This document shows positions 33,277 through 42,459 of a stretch of 64,000 bases of DNA, piece after piece (positions within the stretch are counted from its first letter, which is position 1; the number at the start of each line of letters is the position of its first letter). The DNA comes from Alkalihalophilus pseudofirmus. GTDB taxonomy: Bacteria > Bacillota > Bacilli > Bacillales > Bacillaceae_D. The position numbers were made by a program, and so were the translations under genes. The stretch lies in assembly GCF_029094545.1 (NCBI RefSeq), contig NZ_CP117835.1:2212001-2276000 (forward strand). Reading direction: 5' to 3'. Below the pieces are notes generated by a model that did not search any database, was not told the DNA's origin, and worked only from the letters and a program-made list of their open reading frames with translations.

Positions 33277-34002
33277 TTAGCGTTTTAATTTAGATGTAAA
33301 TTTATAACGGTCGGCTCGGTACGAAGAACGAACGATCTCAAATGGGGTGCCATTTTTTAAATACGTACATCTTTCAATTAAAAGGATCGGATCACCTTCA
33401 TTTATTTTTAACAGTTCCACTTCTAAATCATTAGCAAGTGCTGACTCTATTACTTGCGTTGCTTCGCCGATCTCGAGCTGAAGTTTTTCTTCTATATATT
33501 GATATAATGACTGGTTAATAATTTCTTCTGTCAGCCCTTTAATCAGGTTGGCAGAGATATAACACGTTTCAAGAGCCATCGGAGTATTGTCAGCCATGCG
33601 TATACGTTTGATTTCATATACAGGTGTATATTCAGAAATGTGCAATACGGCCGCAATGTTAGCAGAAGCCGGGATTAATTCAAACGAGATAAGTTTGCTG
33701 CTTGGAGTAAGTCCTCTTCCTTTCATATCTTCAGTGAAACTGGTCAATCCTTGGAGAGGCTGTTCAAATTTCTTCTCCGCAATAAATGTTCCGCTCCCTT
33801 TTTTACGATAAATCAAGCCGTCATTCACTAGGTTATTAATCGCTTGCCTGATTGTCATTCGGCTCACATCAAACTGCTCTGCATATTCTCGCTCAGGCGG
33901 GAGAACGTCTCCTGGCTTTAATTCCCCTTTTTCAATTCGTTCTTTTATATATTCTTCAATCTGGCTGTATATCGGCAGAGGTGAATTTTTATCTATTATC
34001 AA
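33277..34002 (-). CDS. nagR: NagR (YvoA), GntR/HutC-family repressor of GlcNAc use
   Basis: 241 residues from TTG 34000-34002 after GGAGA, matching the length of B. subtilis YvoA (243). Winged helix DKNSPLPIYSQIEEYIKERI and EREYAEQFDVSRMTIRQAIN, then a UTRA effector domain beginning LQGLTSFTEDMKGRGLTPSS. In B. subtilis NagR binds dre sites and is released by GlcN-6-P or GlcNAc-6-P. Two matching dre sites lie between nagA and nagP. Confidence 0.9.
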   Translation of the reverse strand: MIIDKNSPLPIYSQIEEYIKERIEKGELKPGDVLPPEREYAEQFDVSRMTIRQAINNLVNDGLIYRKKGSGTFIAEKKFEQPLQGLTSFTEDMKGRGLTPSSKLISFELIPASANIAAVLHISEYTPVYEIKRIRMADNTPMALETCYISANLIKGLTEEIINQSLYQYIEEKLQLEIGEATQVIESALANDLEVELLKINEGDPILLIERCTYLKNGTPFEIVRSSYRADRYKFTSKLKR

Positions 34003-34024
34003 AATAAAACCAGTCTCCTTTCTG

Positions 34025-34762
34025 TTAACGAGTGATTCCTGTCGACATGAGCGCTTCGTTGTCAGCAATAATTGTAACACGAGGGTGTGTTTTTAAAATA
34101 GAAGCAGGAAAGTCCTCGCTTGGTAATTGATCTGATAACAATCGTTCGAGCGCCTCACTTTTTGCGTCCCCTGAGACAAGGAGCAAAATTTCTTTACTTG
34201 CCATAATTGAGGCAATCCCCATTGTAATTGCATGCTTCGGTACATCATCAATTGAAGGGAAAAAGCGTGCATTGGCTTCTCTTGTCGATTCAGCAAGGGC
34301 AACAACATGTGTTTTACTATGAAAGGATGTACCTGGCTCATTAAATCCAATATGTCCGTTCGCACCAATTCCAAGAATCTGTAAATCAATAGAAGCTTCC
34401 TTCACTTTTACCTCGTAACGAACACATTCCTCCTCTTTATCCACGGTATCTCCGTTAGGAATATGCGTATGATTTAAAGGAATATCAATATGATTAAATA
34501 AGAGATCTTTCATATAAAAATGATAGCTGTTTGGATCTTCCGCCGAAAGCCCGATGTATTCATCAAGGTTAAACGTTGAAATCTGCTGATATGACGTCCC
34601 ATTTTGCTTGTGATCTTCAATGATATATTGATAGGTGCCCTTAGGCGTACTTCCAGTTGCTAAACCAAGCGTTATCTTAGGGTTAGCTTTTATTTTATCT
34701 ATAATATAACGAGCACCAGCCTTACTCATTTCTTCATAACTATCTACTCTTACAATATTCAT
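34025..34762 (-). CDS. nagB: Glucosamine-6-phosphate deaminase NagB
   Basis: 245 residues. LGLATGSTPKGTYQYI, FNLDEYIGLSAEDPNSYHFY, GIGANGHIGFNEPG and THVVALAESTREAN are the classic NagB blocks; the Asp and His of the active site are in DEYIG and NGHIGFNEP. It converts GlcN-6-P to Fru-6-P and ammonia. It is shorter than E. coli NagB because it lacks the allosteric tail, as in Bacillus. Starts two bases after nagA. Confidence 0.95.
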   Translation of the reverse strand: MNIVRVDSYEEMSKAGARYIIDKIKANPKITLGLATGSTPKGTYQYIIEDHKQNGTSYQQISTFNLDEYIGLSAEDPNSYHFYMKDLLFNHIDIPLNHTHIPNGDTVDKEEECVRYEVKVKEASIDLQILGIGANGHIGFNEPGTSFHSKTHVVALAESTREANARFFPSIDDVPKHAITMGIASIMASKEILLLVSGDAKSEALERLLSDQLPSEDFPASILKTHPRVTIIADNEALMSTGITR

Positions 34763-34764
34763 GA

Positions 34765-35946
34765 TTACACTCCTTCTTGGAAAGCAATATGTCCCTTACA
34801 AATGGTCAATACAACTTGATTATGCTTGTCTAAAAGGACAAGATCCGCAGCTTTTCCAACGGTAATACTACCTGTGTTATCCCAAAGGCCAGTCTGTTTC
34901 GCTGGATTCTCCGCCGTCATTTTTGTTATGTCCCTTAGTGAGCATCCAGTATAAGCGATCATATTTCTTACAGCCTCATCCATTTTCACAATACTTCCAG
35001 CGAGCGTCCCATCGGCTAATAATGCTTTGCCGTTTTCTACCTTTACTTCCTGTCCGCCTAAGTCATATGTTCCTTCTCCAAGCCCTTTCGCTCTCATGGC
35101 ATCTGTAATTAAAATAATCTCATCCGCCCCTTTTGCTCTATAGGTACTCTTCACGACTGTCGGATGAATATGCACACCATCCACAATCATTTCGACCATT
35201 AATTCAGAATGGGCTATTGCTGCACCCGCAACACCTGGCTCCCTGTGGTGCAGACCTCTCATGCCGTTATATAAATGGGTGACATGCGATAAGCCTTTAT
35301 CAATCGCCTCCACAATGACCGGATAAGTGGCATCAGAATGTCCGATCGATACGACCGTGCCATTTTTCTGCAATTCTTCTAAAAAAGCGAGTCCATTCGT
35401 TTCTTCTGGTGCCATCGTTACTACTTTAATTTGATGATTTGAACATTCTTGCCATTGATTAAAAAGCTTGATGTCAGGTTCTTTAATATGATGAAGGGGC
35501 TGTGCTCCTGCTCGTTTATCCGAAATGAAAGGCCCTTCTAGGTGTACACCTGCCATATCTGAACCAAGATTTGAGGCTTTTACCTCTTTATAGAAAGCCG
35601 TTTGTTTTAAAGCCTCTTCGATTAAATCTTCCGATTGGGTGATGGTTGTTGCTAAAAAGCTTGTCGTCCCTTCCCTTGGAAGATACTCAGCAATCACTTT
35701 TAACGACTCAACACTGCTATCCATCGTATCAGCCCCATTGGCCCCGTGAATATGAACATCAATAAAGCCAGGAAGCAGCGAATACTCATTGTTATAATCC
35801 AAAACTGTGTCCGTTTCAGCGCATTTAAACGCATCCATTGACCCAACCTCTGCAATTTTCCCGTCATGTATTTTGATAAACCCATTTGTAATCAGGTTCA
35901 TCTCCTCATATATCTCTACATTTGTAATAAAAAGATTCTCTCTCAT
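34765..35946 (-). CDS. nagA: N-acetylglucosamine-6-phosphate deacetylase NagA
   Basis: 393 residues from ATG 35946 (MRENLFITNVEIYEEM); a GTG four codons upstream is better spaced from GGAGAAGG, so the start is ambiguous. LLPGFIDVHIHGANGADTMD (HxH metal site), VHLEGPFISDKRAGAQ, VSIGHSDATY and ITDAMRAKGLGEG (catalytic Asp) are all present. It removes acetate from GlcNAc-6-P before NagB. First gene of the operon nagA-nagB-nagR-SIS. Confidence 0.95.
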   Translation of the reverse strand: MRENLFITNVEIYEEMNLITNGFIKIHDGKIAEVGSMDAFKCAETDTVLDYNNEYSLLPGFIDVHIHGANGADTMDSSVESLKVIAEYLPREGTTSFLATTITQSEDLIEEALKQTAFYKEVKASNLGSDMAGVHLEGPFISDKRAGAQPLHHIKEPDIKLFNQWQECSNHQIKVVTMAPEETNGLAFLEELQKNGTVVSIGHSDATYPVIVEAIDKGLSHVTHLYNGMRGLHHREPGVAGAAIAHSELMVEMIVDGVHIHPTVVKSTYRAKGADEIILITDAMRAKGLGEGTYDLGGQEVKVENGKALLADGTLAGSIVKMDEAVRNMIAYTGCSLRDITKMTAENPAKQTGLWDNTGSITVGKAADLVLLDKHNQVVLTICKGHIAFQEGV

Positions 35947-35986
35947 ACCTACTCTCACATCCTTCTCCAAAACAAAACAACTTTTA

Positions 35987-36002
35987 TTTGTCTATACCAA
36001 TT
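35987..36002 (-). promoter_or_regulatory. NagR (dre) operator next to nagA
   Basis: On the minus strand AATTGGTATAGACAAA matches the B. subtilis YvoA/NagR dre motif (ATTGGTATAGACAACT-like). The core GGTATAGAC is at 35990-35998, about 45-50 bp upstream of nagA. Confidence 0.8.
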
Positions 36003-36059
36003 CTATATTATTTTCTTTGTTAATTCAATAAACGACTGTCATAAGTCTCAAAATAAAAT

Positions 36060-36076
36060 AATAGGTATAGACATCT
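36060..36076 (+). promoter_or_regulatory. NagR (dre) operator next to nagP
   Basis: AATAGGTATAGACATCT repeats the core GGTATAGAC (36064-36072) in the opposite direction to the first site, 70-80 bp before nagP. The two sites allow joint control of the divergent nag genes. Confidence 0.78.
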
Positions 36077-36142
36077 ATACTTTTCTAATGCTACACTAAT
36101 TTCATCTTTACTACCCTATTATTCGATAAGGAGATGAGGTAC

Positions 36143-37525
36143 ATGCTTGCGTTTTTACAAAAAATTGGTAAATCATTAATGCTGCCAATTGCTGTTTTAC
36201 CAGCAGCTGCACTGTTGCTCAGGCTTGGGCAAGAGGACTTATTAAATATTCCATTTATGGCCGGAGCTGGAGCTGCTATTTTTGACAACCTGGCGTTGAT
36301 CTTTGCGATGGGTGTGGCAATTGGATTTGCTCACGATAACAATGGATCAGCGGCTCTTGCCGGGGCGATCGGATATTTTGTCTTAGTCAATGGAACACAG
36401 GCAATTAACGACAATATTGAAATGGCGATTTTAGGAGGAATTATCTCAGGGATTATTGCTGGACTTTTATACAACCGCTTTCATAACATCCAGCTCCCGC
36501 AATGGCTCGGATTTTTCTCCGGCCGGAGGTTTGTCCCGATCGTTACTGCTGCGACAATGGTTATATTAGCTGGTATTTTCGGTGTCGTTTGGCCGCCGAT
36601 TCAAGAAATGATTAACGGCCTTGGGCAATGGATCATCGATGCAGGTGCACTAGGTGCAGGAGTATATGGTTTCTTAAATCGTTTGCTTATTCCAATCGGA
36701 CTGCATCATGTGTTAAACAGTTTAGTATGGTTTGTATTTGGAGAGTTTAACGGTGCAACAGGTGACTTGAATCGTTTCTTTGCAGGTGATCCTAGTGCCG
36801 GAATCTTTATGACTGGTTTCTTCCCTGTCATGATGTTCGGTCTTCCTGCAGCGTGTCTGGCGATTATTTTAACAGCTAAAAAAGAGAAGAAAAAGCAAGT
36901 GACAGGAATGTTCATTGGTCTTGCGCTTACATCATTCTTAACAGGAATTACAGAGCCGATTGAATTCTCGTTCATGTTCTTATCTCCATTACTTTATGTG
37001 ATTCACGCACTCTTAACAGGGGCTGCGATGTCCGTTACCTACTTACTTGAAATACGGCATGGGTTTGGATTCTCAGCAGGCTTTCTAGATTATGCGTTGA
37101 ACTTCTCCATAGCACAAAGGCCTCTCTTATTGTTAGGAGTCGGACTTGTGTACGGGGTCATCTATTTTGTCATCTTCTATGTATTAATCCGCGTACTAAA
37201 CTTAAAAACACCGGGCCGTGAAGATGACGATGACATCGTTGAAGAGTCAAGCACAGAGCACGCAACAGGCGACAAGTATCACACGATGGCTGTTCAATTC
37301 ATTGATGCGTTAGGCGGCAAAGAAAACATCACTTCTATTGATAACTGCGCGACACGATTGCGTCTTGAGATTGCTGATTCTAGCTTGATTAATGAGAATG
37401 CACTTAAGAAAAGCGGCGCCCGCGGTGTGATGAGAATGAGTAAATCAAGCATTCAAGTCATTGTTGGAACGGATGTTGAGTTTGTCAGTGATAAGATGAA
37501 ACAGATGTTGAACGATCGTTCATAG
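36143..37525 (+). CDS. nagP: N-acetylglucosamine-specific PTS transporter, EIICB (NagP)
   Basis: 460 residues. ATG 36143 is nine bases after AAGGAG; ATG 36134 touches the ribosome site. EIIC: MLAFLQKIGKSLMLPIAVLP and ITEPIEFSFMFLSPLLYVIH are typical of the glucose/GlcNAc family, about ten membrane segments. EIIB: NITSIDNCATRLRLEI carries the phosphorylated cysteine. No EIIA domain follows, so it must borrow EIIA-Glc, as in B. subtilis NagP. Divergent from nagA with shared dre sites. Confidence 0.93.
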   Translation: MLAFLQKIGKSLMLPIAVLPAAALLLRLGQEDLLNIPFMAGAGAAIFDNLALIFAMGVAIGFAHDNNGSAALAGAIGYFVLVNGTQAINDNIEMAILGGIISGIIAGLLYNRFHNIQLPQWLGFFSGRRFVPIVTAATMVILAGIFGVVWPPIQEMINGLGQWIIDAGALGAGVYGFLNRLLIPIGLHHVLNSLVWFVFGEFNGATGDLNRFFAGDPSAGIFMTGFFPVMMFGLPAACLAIILTAKKEKKKQVTGMFIGLALTSFLTGITEPIEFSFMFLSPLLYVIHALLTGAAMSVTYLLEIRHGFGFSAGFLDYALNFSIAQRPLLLLGVGLVYGVIYFVIFYVLIRVLNLKTPGREDDDDIVEESSTEHATGDKYHTMAVQFIDALGGKENITSIDNCATRLRLEIADSSLINENALKKSGARGVMRMSKSSIQVIVGTDVEFVSDKMKQMLNDRS

Positions 37526-37534
37526 TACGAGAGA

Positions 37535-37564
37535 AAGAGCATGATGAGGATCATGCTCTTTTTT
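37535..37564 (+). terminator. Terminator of nagP
   Basis: AAGAGCATGAT (37535-37545), GAGG loop and ATCATGCTCTT (37550-37560) form a perfect 11-bp stem followed by TTTT. Confidence 0.93.
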
Positions 37565-37609
37565 ATGTTTCGTAAAGAGGTAACCGTATTTGTCCCTTTG
37601 TCACCGTTT

Positions 37610-37774
37610 ATGCGTCGGTTGAGGATGTTAATGCGCGGGTTCAACCGGTTATAGTATTGCTTCAAGGCTTAGTTGCGTCAGTTTACTCTAATTGCGCTGG
37701 TTCAGCGGGGATATGTGCCGGTGGAGAGCACAATTGTATTCACTTAATCGATTATAGCGCCACTTCATATGTGA
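37610..37774 (+). repeat. Phased TTGCG array 3
   Basis: Eight units begin at 37610, 37631, 37652, 37673, 37692, 37713, 37734 and 37755; every step is 21 bp except the middle one (37673 to 37692), which is 19. Units 1, 2, 4 and 5 have (A/T)TGCG; units 3, 6, 7 and 8 are degenerate but lie in register (TAGTATT, ATGTGCC, TTGTATT, TAGCGCC). It lies 45 bp beyond the nagP terminator and ends about 85 bp before a GNAT gene. Confidence 0.85.
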
Positions 37775-37860
37775 GCTGATTAAAAGATACACTACCTTAT
37801 TTATTTCGTACTCTTTAATCTATTGTTATACTGAGTAGTAATAGATTGGAGGGCTCTGAC

Positions 37861-38370
37861 ATGGATATTCGATTACTAGATGCTGCGAATGCTTATGATT
37901 ACAAATGCTTACGCCTACGAGCACTCAAACATCATCCGGAAGCGTTTAGTTCGAGTTATGAAGAAGAAAAGAAATGGTCGCTGAAGAAAACAGAAAAACG
38001 CCTTACACTCGATCATTTTATAACGTTTGGCGCGTACGTGGATGCACAACTCGTTGGAATGGTCACTTTACTCAAAGAGGCAAAACAAAAAATCATGCAT
38101 AGGGGAACCATCGTTGCCATGTATGTCGCACCAGAGCAACGAAAGTCTGGCATAGGAAAAGCGTTAGTGAAGCAAGCGATTTTAACAGCAAAAAATGAAT
38201 GTGAGATGGAACGAATCTATTTGACAGTGACCTCAACAAACCTCCCAGCAAAACGATTATATGAATCACTCGGGTTCACCACATACGGTGTTGATCAACA
38301 TGCTTTGAAAATTGATGACTGTTATTATGATGAGAATTTAATGGTTTTGCCTGTAAAGGGTAGTGTATAA
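37861..38370 (+). CDS. GNAT-family N-acetyltransferase
   Basis: 169 residues from ATG 37861, seven bases after GGAGGG. MDIRLLDAANAYDYKCLRLR and HHPEAFSSSYEEE are typical of a Bacillus GNAT group; motif A is VAPEQRKSGIGKALVKQA and motif B CEMERIYLTVTSTNLPAKRL. The acceptor is unknown. A single gene ending at a bidirectional terminator. Confidence 0.85.
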   Translation: MDIRLLDAANAYDYKCLRLRALKHHPEAFSSSYEEEKKWSLKKTEKRLTLDHFITFGAYVDAQLVGMVTLLKEAKQKIMHRGTIVAMYVAPEQRKSGIGKALVKQAILTAKNECEMERIYLTVTSTNLPAKRLYESLGFTTYGVDQHALKIDDCYYDENLMVLPVKGSV

Positions 38371-38416
38371 GAAGTGTCTTGAATTCTTTTTAACCACCTT
38401 TACTTGGTACCCTACT

Positions 38417-38453
38417 ATAAAAAGGGGAGCGGCAAGTTGCTGCTCCCCTTTGA
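38417..38453. terminator. Bidirectional terminator between the GNAT gene and the ger operon
   Basis: AAAGGGGAGC (38421-38430) and GCTCCCCTTT (38442-38451) with flanking A- and T-rich ends. Confidence 0.85.
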
Positions 38454-38459
38454 ACATAT

Positions 38460-39596
38460 TCAATCTCCATTCTGGTTTTTACCGCGTGTTCCAAAGTCGA
38501 CGATGGTTAAATCTACTTCATACGTTACTGAGGCTTTTTCAAAAACAGCATCCCACTCATCTTTGTGTTGCTTCCAAAATGGATATTGCTGCACCCGAAC
38601 ATATTTCTCAAGATCAATAAGATCTGTTTTATACTCTGTTTGCAAGAGCTCGATCATGTGTGTGACTCCATTTGTTAGCTCTTCCTCAAAAATTGTTTCT
38701 AGCTTTTGTAGGTAATCAGGGTTATAAGGATCTTCATTAGGATCCCAGTTTTCTGCTAAACGACCGTCTGACACCACTTTAATATGCAAGCTTAGCTGAT
38801 CTCCTTCAACAGATGATAAAACGGAATCAACATTTGCTTCTAAAATTTCGTAGACGATTCGTGATTCGTTTACTTTTGCATTAATCACTCCAGATTGCAC
38901 ATCACCGATTAACCAGTTTACGTAGCTTATTTGGTCGGGAGATAGAAACCCATCAATATGTTTCCCATTTTTTAATATATGGGCTCCTTCTAATTTAACA
39001 TCCTCTTCGCTGATTGTTATATTTGGTATTAAGATTGATTGCGATCGTTCAATCGAATCAGATAACTTTCCAAGGGTTACGGGTACCGTAATCTCAGTCG
39101 TTCGATCATTATTTTGAGCAAGTGAATCTAGTGTCTGTGAGGTTGGAGCTACATTACTTCCTTTAGGGTAATTAAAAAGGTCAATAAGGTCCTCGTTAGT
39201 TACAAATACCCGTACCCCTCTCCGTGCTCGTTCATCTCTCATTTTCTGATTAATTAATGCCTCAGCTTGCCACTTTTTAAGTGCCTCGCTGTGAAGGACT
39301 AACGCCAATTGATGATCACTCATAACTCCTTGATCAACCAACTCAAGATTCCGTATCGCTTCAAGGGTGGACTCACCTGTTGAGTATTTATTTTGGTAAG
39401 TTAGTGTAGACGCCCCTTCATTTTCGCTTATTGGTAAGTAAAGCTGAGTAACCATACCTACTTTTTCAGGGTTGCTATGGTCAACGCCGATCCCGACACC
39501 CATGACAAAGGAAAATGTTTCAATATTGGCACTATCCCAGCAGCCACAAAGACATAGAGTCAACACTATACATGCAATAGAACGAATTCGTTTCAT
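38460..39596 (-). CDS. Ger(x)C-family germinant-receptor lipoprotein (GerAC type)
   Basis: 378 residues. MKRIRSIACIVLTLCLCGCW is a lipoprotein signal with lipobox LCGC; WDSANIETFSFVMGVGIGVD and the following domains are those of the C subunit of spore germinant receptors. It is anchored on the spore inner membrane and acts with the A and B subunits. Overlaps the B-subunit gene by four bases. Which germinant is sensed cannot be told. Confidence 0.9.
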   Translation of the reverse strand: MKRIRSIACIVLTLCLCGCWDSANIETFSFVMGVGIGVDHSNPEKVGMVTQLYLPISENEGASTLTYQNKYSTGESTLEAIRNLELVDQGVMSDHQLALVLHSEALKKWQAEALINQKMRDERARRGVRVFVTNEDLIDLFNYPKGSNVAPTSQTLDSLAQNNDRTTEITVPVTLGKLSDSIERSQSILIPNITISEEDVKLEGAHILKNGKHIDGFLSPDQISYVNWLIGDVQSGVINAKVNESRIVYEILEANVDSVLSSVEGDQLSLHIKVVSDGRLAENWDPNEDPYNPDYLQKLETIFEEELTNGVTHMIELLQTEYKTDLIDLEKYVRVQQYPFWKQHKDEWDAVFEKASVTYEVDLTIVDFGTRGKNQNGD

Positions 39597-40696
39597 GTCT
39601 TCACCTTTCTTCTAATCATAACAAGCACATAACAGAGGATGGGTAGAAGCATAAAAATGACGGCAAATCCATATTGCTGCCAATCAGATACTTTTGAAAT
39701 CTGATCAGTTGTTTGTGGAATTAATGCAATCGTACAAGTGATTATCGTGGCACCGATTATGAGGTAGCCCCTTTTTATCGGTAATGATTTATCGAGTAAA
39801 TAGGTTGCAGCATATAACGAAAATACACTTGTTAAGAAAAATTGAAGCGTCCATGTCGTGATTAAAAAAGAGTCCATTCTTTCGGTAAATAAGAGACTAC
39901 TATCGGCAGCGTGGGTTAGGGCAATTGTAGGCCATATGACCGTTTGAACTTCAACCACTCCAAGTACTGAAACAACAACTATATAGGTGGTCACATAAAA
40001 AACAGTAACAAAGGATAAAGCACCAATTCCTGCTTTTGTTGTCTTCGCTTTTTTTTGAACGGACGCCAATAAAATCAGGATCAACTCAATCCCTTGAAAA
40101 GGCTGAAGTGCATATTTTAAATTCTTTATAATAGGCCCTATCCCTTCTGGAGCAACCGGTCGTAAATTATATAATGAAGCATCTCTCGCACCTAATCCTA
40201 GAACAAATAGAAGGACAAGAAAACTAATCGGAAAGAAAAAGCAGGCCACACGTACAATGGTCGGTAAAGAATGATAAACGGCATAAGCACATAAGACAAT
40301 AATTATACAAATAACAAGGTAATATGGAGTACTCTCAAGCAGGAAATAGCGAATCATCTCACTCATCGCTACAGCCTGCCAGCCGCATAATACAAGAAAA
40401 TAGAAGGCAATGGCTAAACTAATAATTTTGTTGAGTATATCTCCAAAAGCGATACTCATATAATCATCTAGTGACGATACCTGATGCTTTTTAAAAGCGT
40501 AAATGATAAACAGATAAAAAATTCCCATTCCTAGTCCTGCAATAATAACTGAAATCCAGCCATCTGCTGTATCTAGGTGATCGGTTAGAGTTCTTGGTAA
40601 ATTTAATAGACCAACCCCAAGCATCATTGAAATCAAGGAAACAGCTAACTGATAAGTCGTTAACGTATCACTTAACCGAACGTGGGAGGATTTCAT
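39593..40696 (-). CDS. GerAB-family germinant-receptor permease subunit
   Basis: 367 residues, about ten membrane segments, amino-acid-permease-like (APC) fold. LTTYQLAVSLISMMLGVGLL with NLPRTL at the first segment and ALQPFQGIELILILLASVQK are typical. This subunit is thought to bind the germinant. It starts four bases after the A-subunit stop. Confidence 0.9.
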   Translation of the reverse strand: MKSSHVRLSDTLTTYQLAVSLISMMLGVGLLNLPRTLTDHLDTADGWISVIIAGLGMGIFYLFIIYAFKKHQVSSLDDYMSIAFGDILNKIISLAIAFYFLVLCGWQAVAMSEMIRYFLLESTPYYLVICIIIVLCAYAVYHSLPTIVRVACFFFPISFLVLLFVLGLGARDASLYNLRPVAPEGIGPIIKNLKYALQPFQGIELILILLASVQKKAKTTKAGIGALSFVTVFYVTTYIVVVSVLGVVEVQTVIWPTIALTHAADSSLLFTERMDSFLITTWTLQFFLTSVFSLYAATYLLDKSLPIKRGYLIIGATIITCTIALIPQTTDQISKVSDWQQYGFAVIFMLLPILCYVLVMIRRKVKT

Positions 40697-40700
40697 ACGA

Positions 40701-42119
40701 TCACCCTTTCTTATCTTTCATGATCGACGGAAAGCGAATAAGTAAATCAGAAAGACCGTGATGTTTAAGTGAAAAAGCAAATGAAAAGTAATGAACACCA
40801 AAGTTACGTAAGCTAGCAAGGTGAATCGACATCAGAATAAAAAATACGATGACTCCGAATAAACCGAGTACTGAGGCAAAGGCAATAGCGATAAAACTTA
40901 AAAAGCGAAAGGACATACTCAGGCTGTATAACGGGACAGCAAAAGATGCAATAGCCGTTACAGCAATAATAATAACCATAATAGAGCTGACGAGATTTGC
41001 CTCAACCACAGCCTGTCCGATAACTACCCCACCTACTAGACCAATTGTCTGCCCTAGTTGATTGGGCAGTCGAATACTTGCTTCACGCAACAAGTCCACA
41101 AAGAGTGTCATTAAAATAACTTCTCCTACGGCAGGAAACGGCACATTCATTCTAGAGTTCATGATGGTTACAGATAGCTCATTTGGGATTAACCCCTGAT
41201 GAAATGACACTAAAGCAATGTAAATCGGAGCCGCAAACAAGGTAATAAATAATGCTATGTATCTTAAAAGTCTTATAAGAGAGCCAATCATCCATCTTTG
41301 GTAATAATCATCTGGCGCTTGCATCTGCTGTTCGAATGTCGTTGGAACCATGAATGCAAAAGGAGAACCATCAACAAATATAGCTACTCTTCCTTCTTCA
41401 AACCCTGCTAAAATACGATCCACTCGATCAGAACTTTGAACCTGAAGAAAAGGGGAATAAATAGGCGACCCATCTAAAAAGCCCTCAATTTTTCCAGAAT
41501 CCTCGATATTTGCTTGCTTTATTTTAGAGAGCTTTTCCTTGACTTCTTCTACTACACTTGGATTCGTTTTATCTTTATTAAACATGTATAGAATCTTTTT
41601 TTCTTTTTTCATATCTGTTATGACATGTTTTGCAGCAACCAAATTCTGATCATCTGCAAACTGACGAATTAGCGCTATATTTTGATCTACATCTTCAATA
41701 AGAGAAGCACGCGGGCCTCGAATCACCCTCTCTGTTTCTGACTCCTCTAAGGGTCTCTGTAGTTCTTTTTTTAACCGCACAGCATAGGCAAAGGAAAGAC
41801 CTTCTATAAGGATGATGCACAGGCCTTTATGTAAATAAGAAACAGATTCATCCACACTTTTTGTGGTCGCTTCTGCCATACAGATCATGGGTTCACGCTG
41901 CTCTTCTAGTATCTCTCTCTCTTCAACAAAAGATAGAGTTAAGCTATTCATATAGTGTAGACAGCGGTCAAATTTATGCTCATCCATCTCCCCAAACGAA
42001 TAAAAAGTAACTCTACGTTTCAATGACGAAACGTATGCGCTTTTAACAACAAGGTCTGATTGGGGTCCGATGCCGGTTAATAAGTCAGTTTTGTTTTGAA
42101 CATAATCGACCGTAAACAT
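40701..42119 (-). CDS. GerAA-family germinant-receptor subunit
   Basis: 472 residues from ATG 42119, six bases after GGGGG; a TTG 42 codons upstream gives an extension without homology. N-terminal soluble domains with DLVVKSAYVSSLKRRVTFYS, VLYRGP-type element VIRGPRASLIEDVDQNIALI, DGSPFAFMVPTTFEQQM, then four to five membrane segments from about residue 280. First gene of the operon A-B-C. Sporulation (sigma-G) control is expected from the family, but I could not identify a convincing sigma-G promoter; a CATATTA near 42137 has no -35 at the right distance. Confidence 0.9.
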   Translation of the reverse strand: MFTVDYVQNKTDLLTGIGPQSDLVVKSAYVSSLKRRVTFYSFGEMDEHKFDRCLHYMNSLTLSFVEEREILEEQREPMICMAEATTKSVDESVSYLHKGLCIILIEGLSFAYAVRLKKELQRPLEESETERVIRGPRASLIEDVDQNIALIRQFADDQNLVAAKHVITDMKKEKKILYMFNKDKTNPSVVEEVKEKLSKIKQANIEDSGKIEGFLDGSPIYSPFLQVQSSDRVDRILAGFEEGRVAIFVDGSPFAFMVPTTFEQQMQAPDDYYQRWMIGSLIRLLRYIALFITLFAAPIYIALVSFHQGLIPNELSVTIMNSRMNVPFPAVGEVILMTLFVDLLREASIRLPNQLGQTIGLVGGVVIGQAVVEANLVSSIMVIIIAVTAIASFAVPLYSLSMSFRFLSFIAIAFASVLGLFGVIVFFILMSIHLASLRNFGVHYFSFAFSLKHHGLSDLLIRFPSIMKDKKG

Positions 42120-42252
42120 AATGCGCCCCCTACCATATAATATGGTTAGGTTTTCATTAATGGTTATTTTTATACACTGATTAGTAGAATTAAGAGGTCG
42201 AAATAACTGAAGAGATGAGACTGACCGGTCAATGTACTCTTTCAAGACATTT

Positions 42253-42418
42253 TTGAGTCAGTTGAATGGGTAATTGCTTGGGCTCATCCAGTTATTGTAT
42301 TGCTTCATAGACTAATTGCGTCAGTCTGCTCTATTTGTGCGGGTTCAGCAGTTGTATGCGTCGATACTGATCCGCATTGCACCCATTCACGTAATAATTG
42401 CGCCTCTTCACATCACCA
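42253..42418 (+). repeat. Phased TTGCG array 4
   Basis: Eight units begin at 42253, 42274, 42295, 42316, 42335, 42356, 42377 and 42398, all at 21-bp steps except the 19-bp middle step (42316 to 42335). It is close to array 3 unit by unit: unit 3 has TATTGCTTCA in both, unit 4 TTGCGTCAGT in both, unit 5 GGGTTCAGC or TGGTTCAGC. It lies between the gerA-type operon, whose promoter must be to its left, and the ubiD terminator to its right. Confidence 0.85.
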
Positions 42419-42420
42419 AA

Positions 42421-42449
42421 CAAAAAGCTGCCCCAAAATGGGACAGCTT
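42421..42449 (-). terminator. Terminator of the UbiD-family gene
   Basis: AAGCTG-C-CCC (42425-42434) pairs with GGG-A-CAGCTT (42440-42449) with one mismatch, followed on the minus strand by TTTTTG. Confidence 0.82.
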
Positions 42450-42459
42450 CTATACCTAT

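Noticed and set aside
42120-42252. Sigma-G promoter of the gerA-type operon
   Set aside because: A CATATTA fits the -10, but no -35 lies at 17-18 bases; TGTATA is about 26 bases away. Not reported as a feature.
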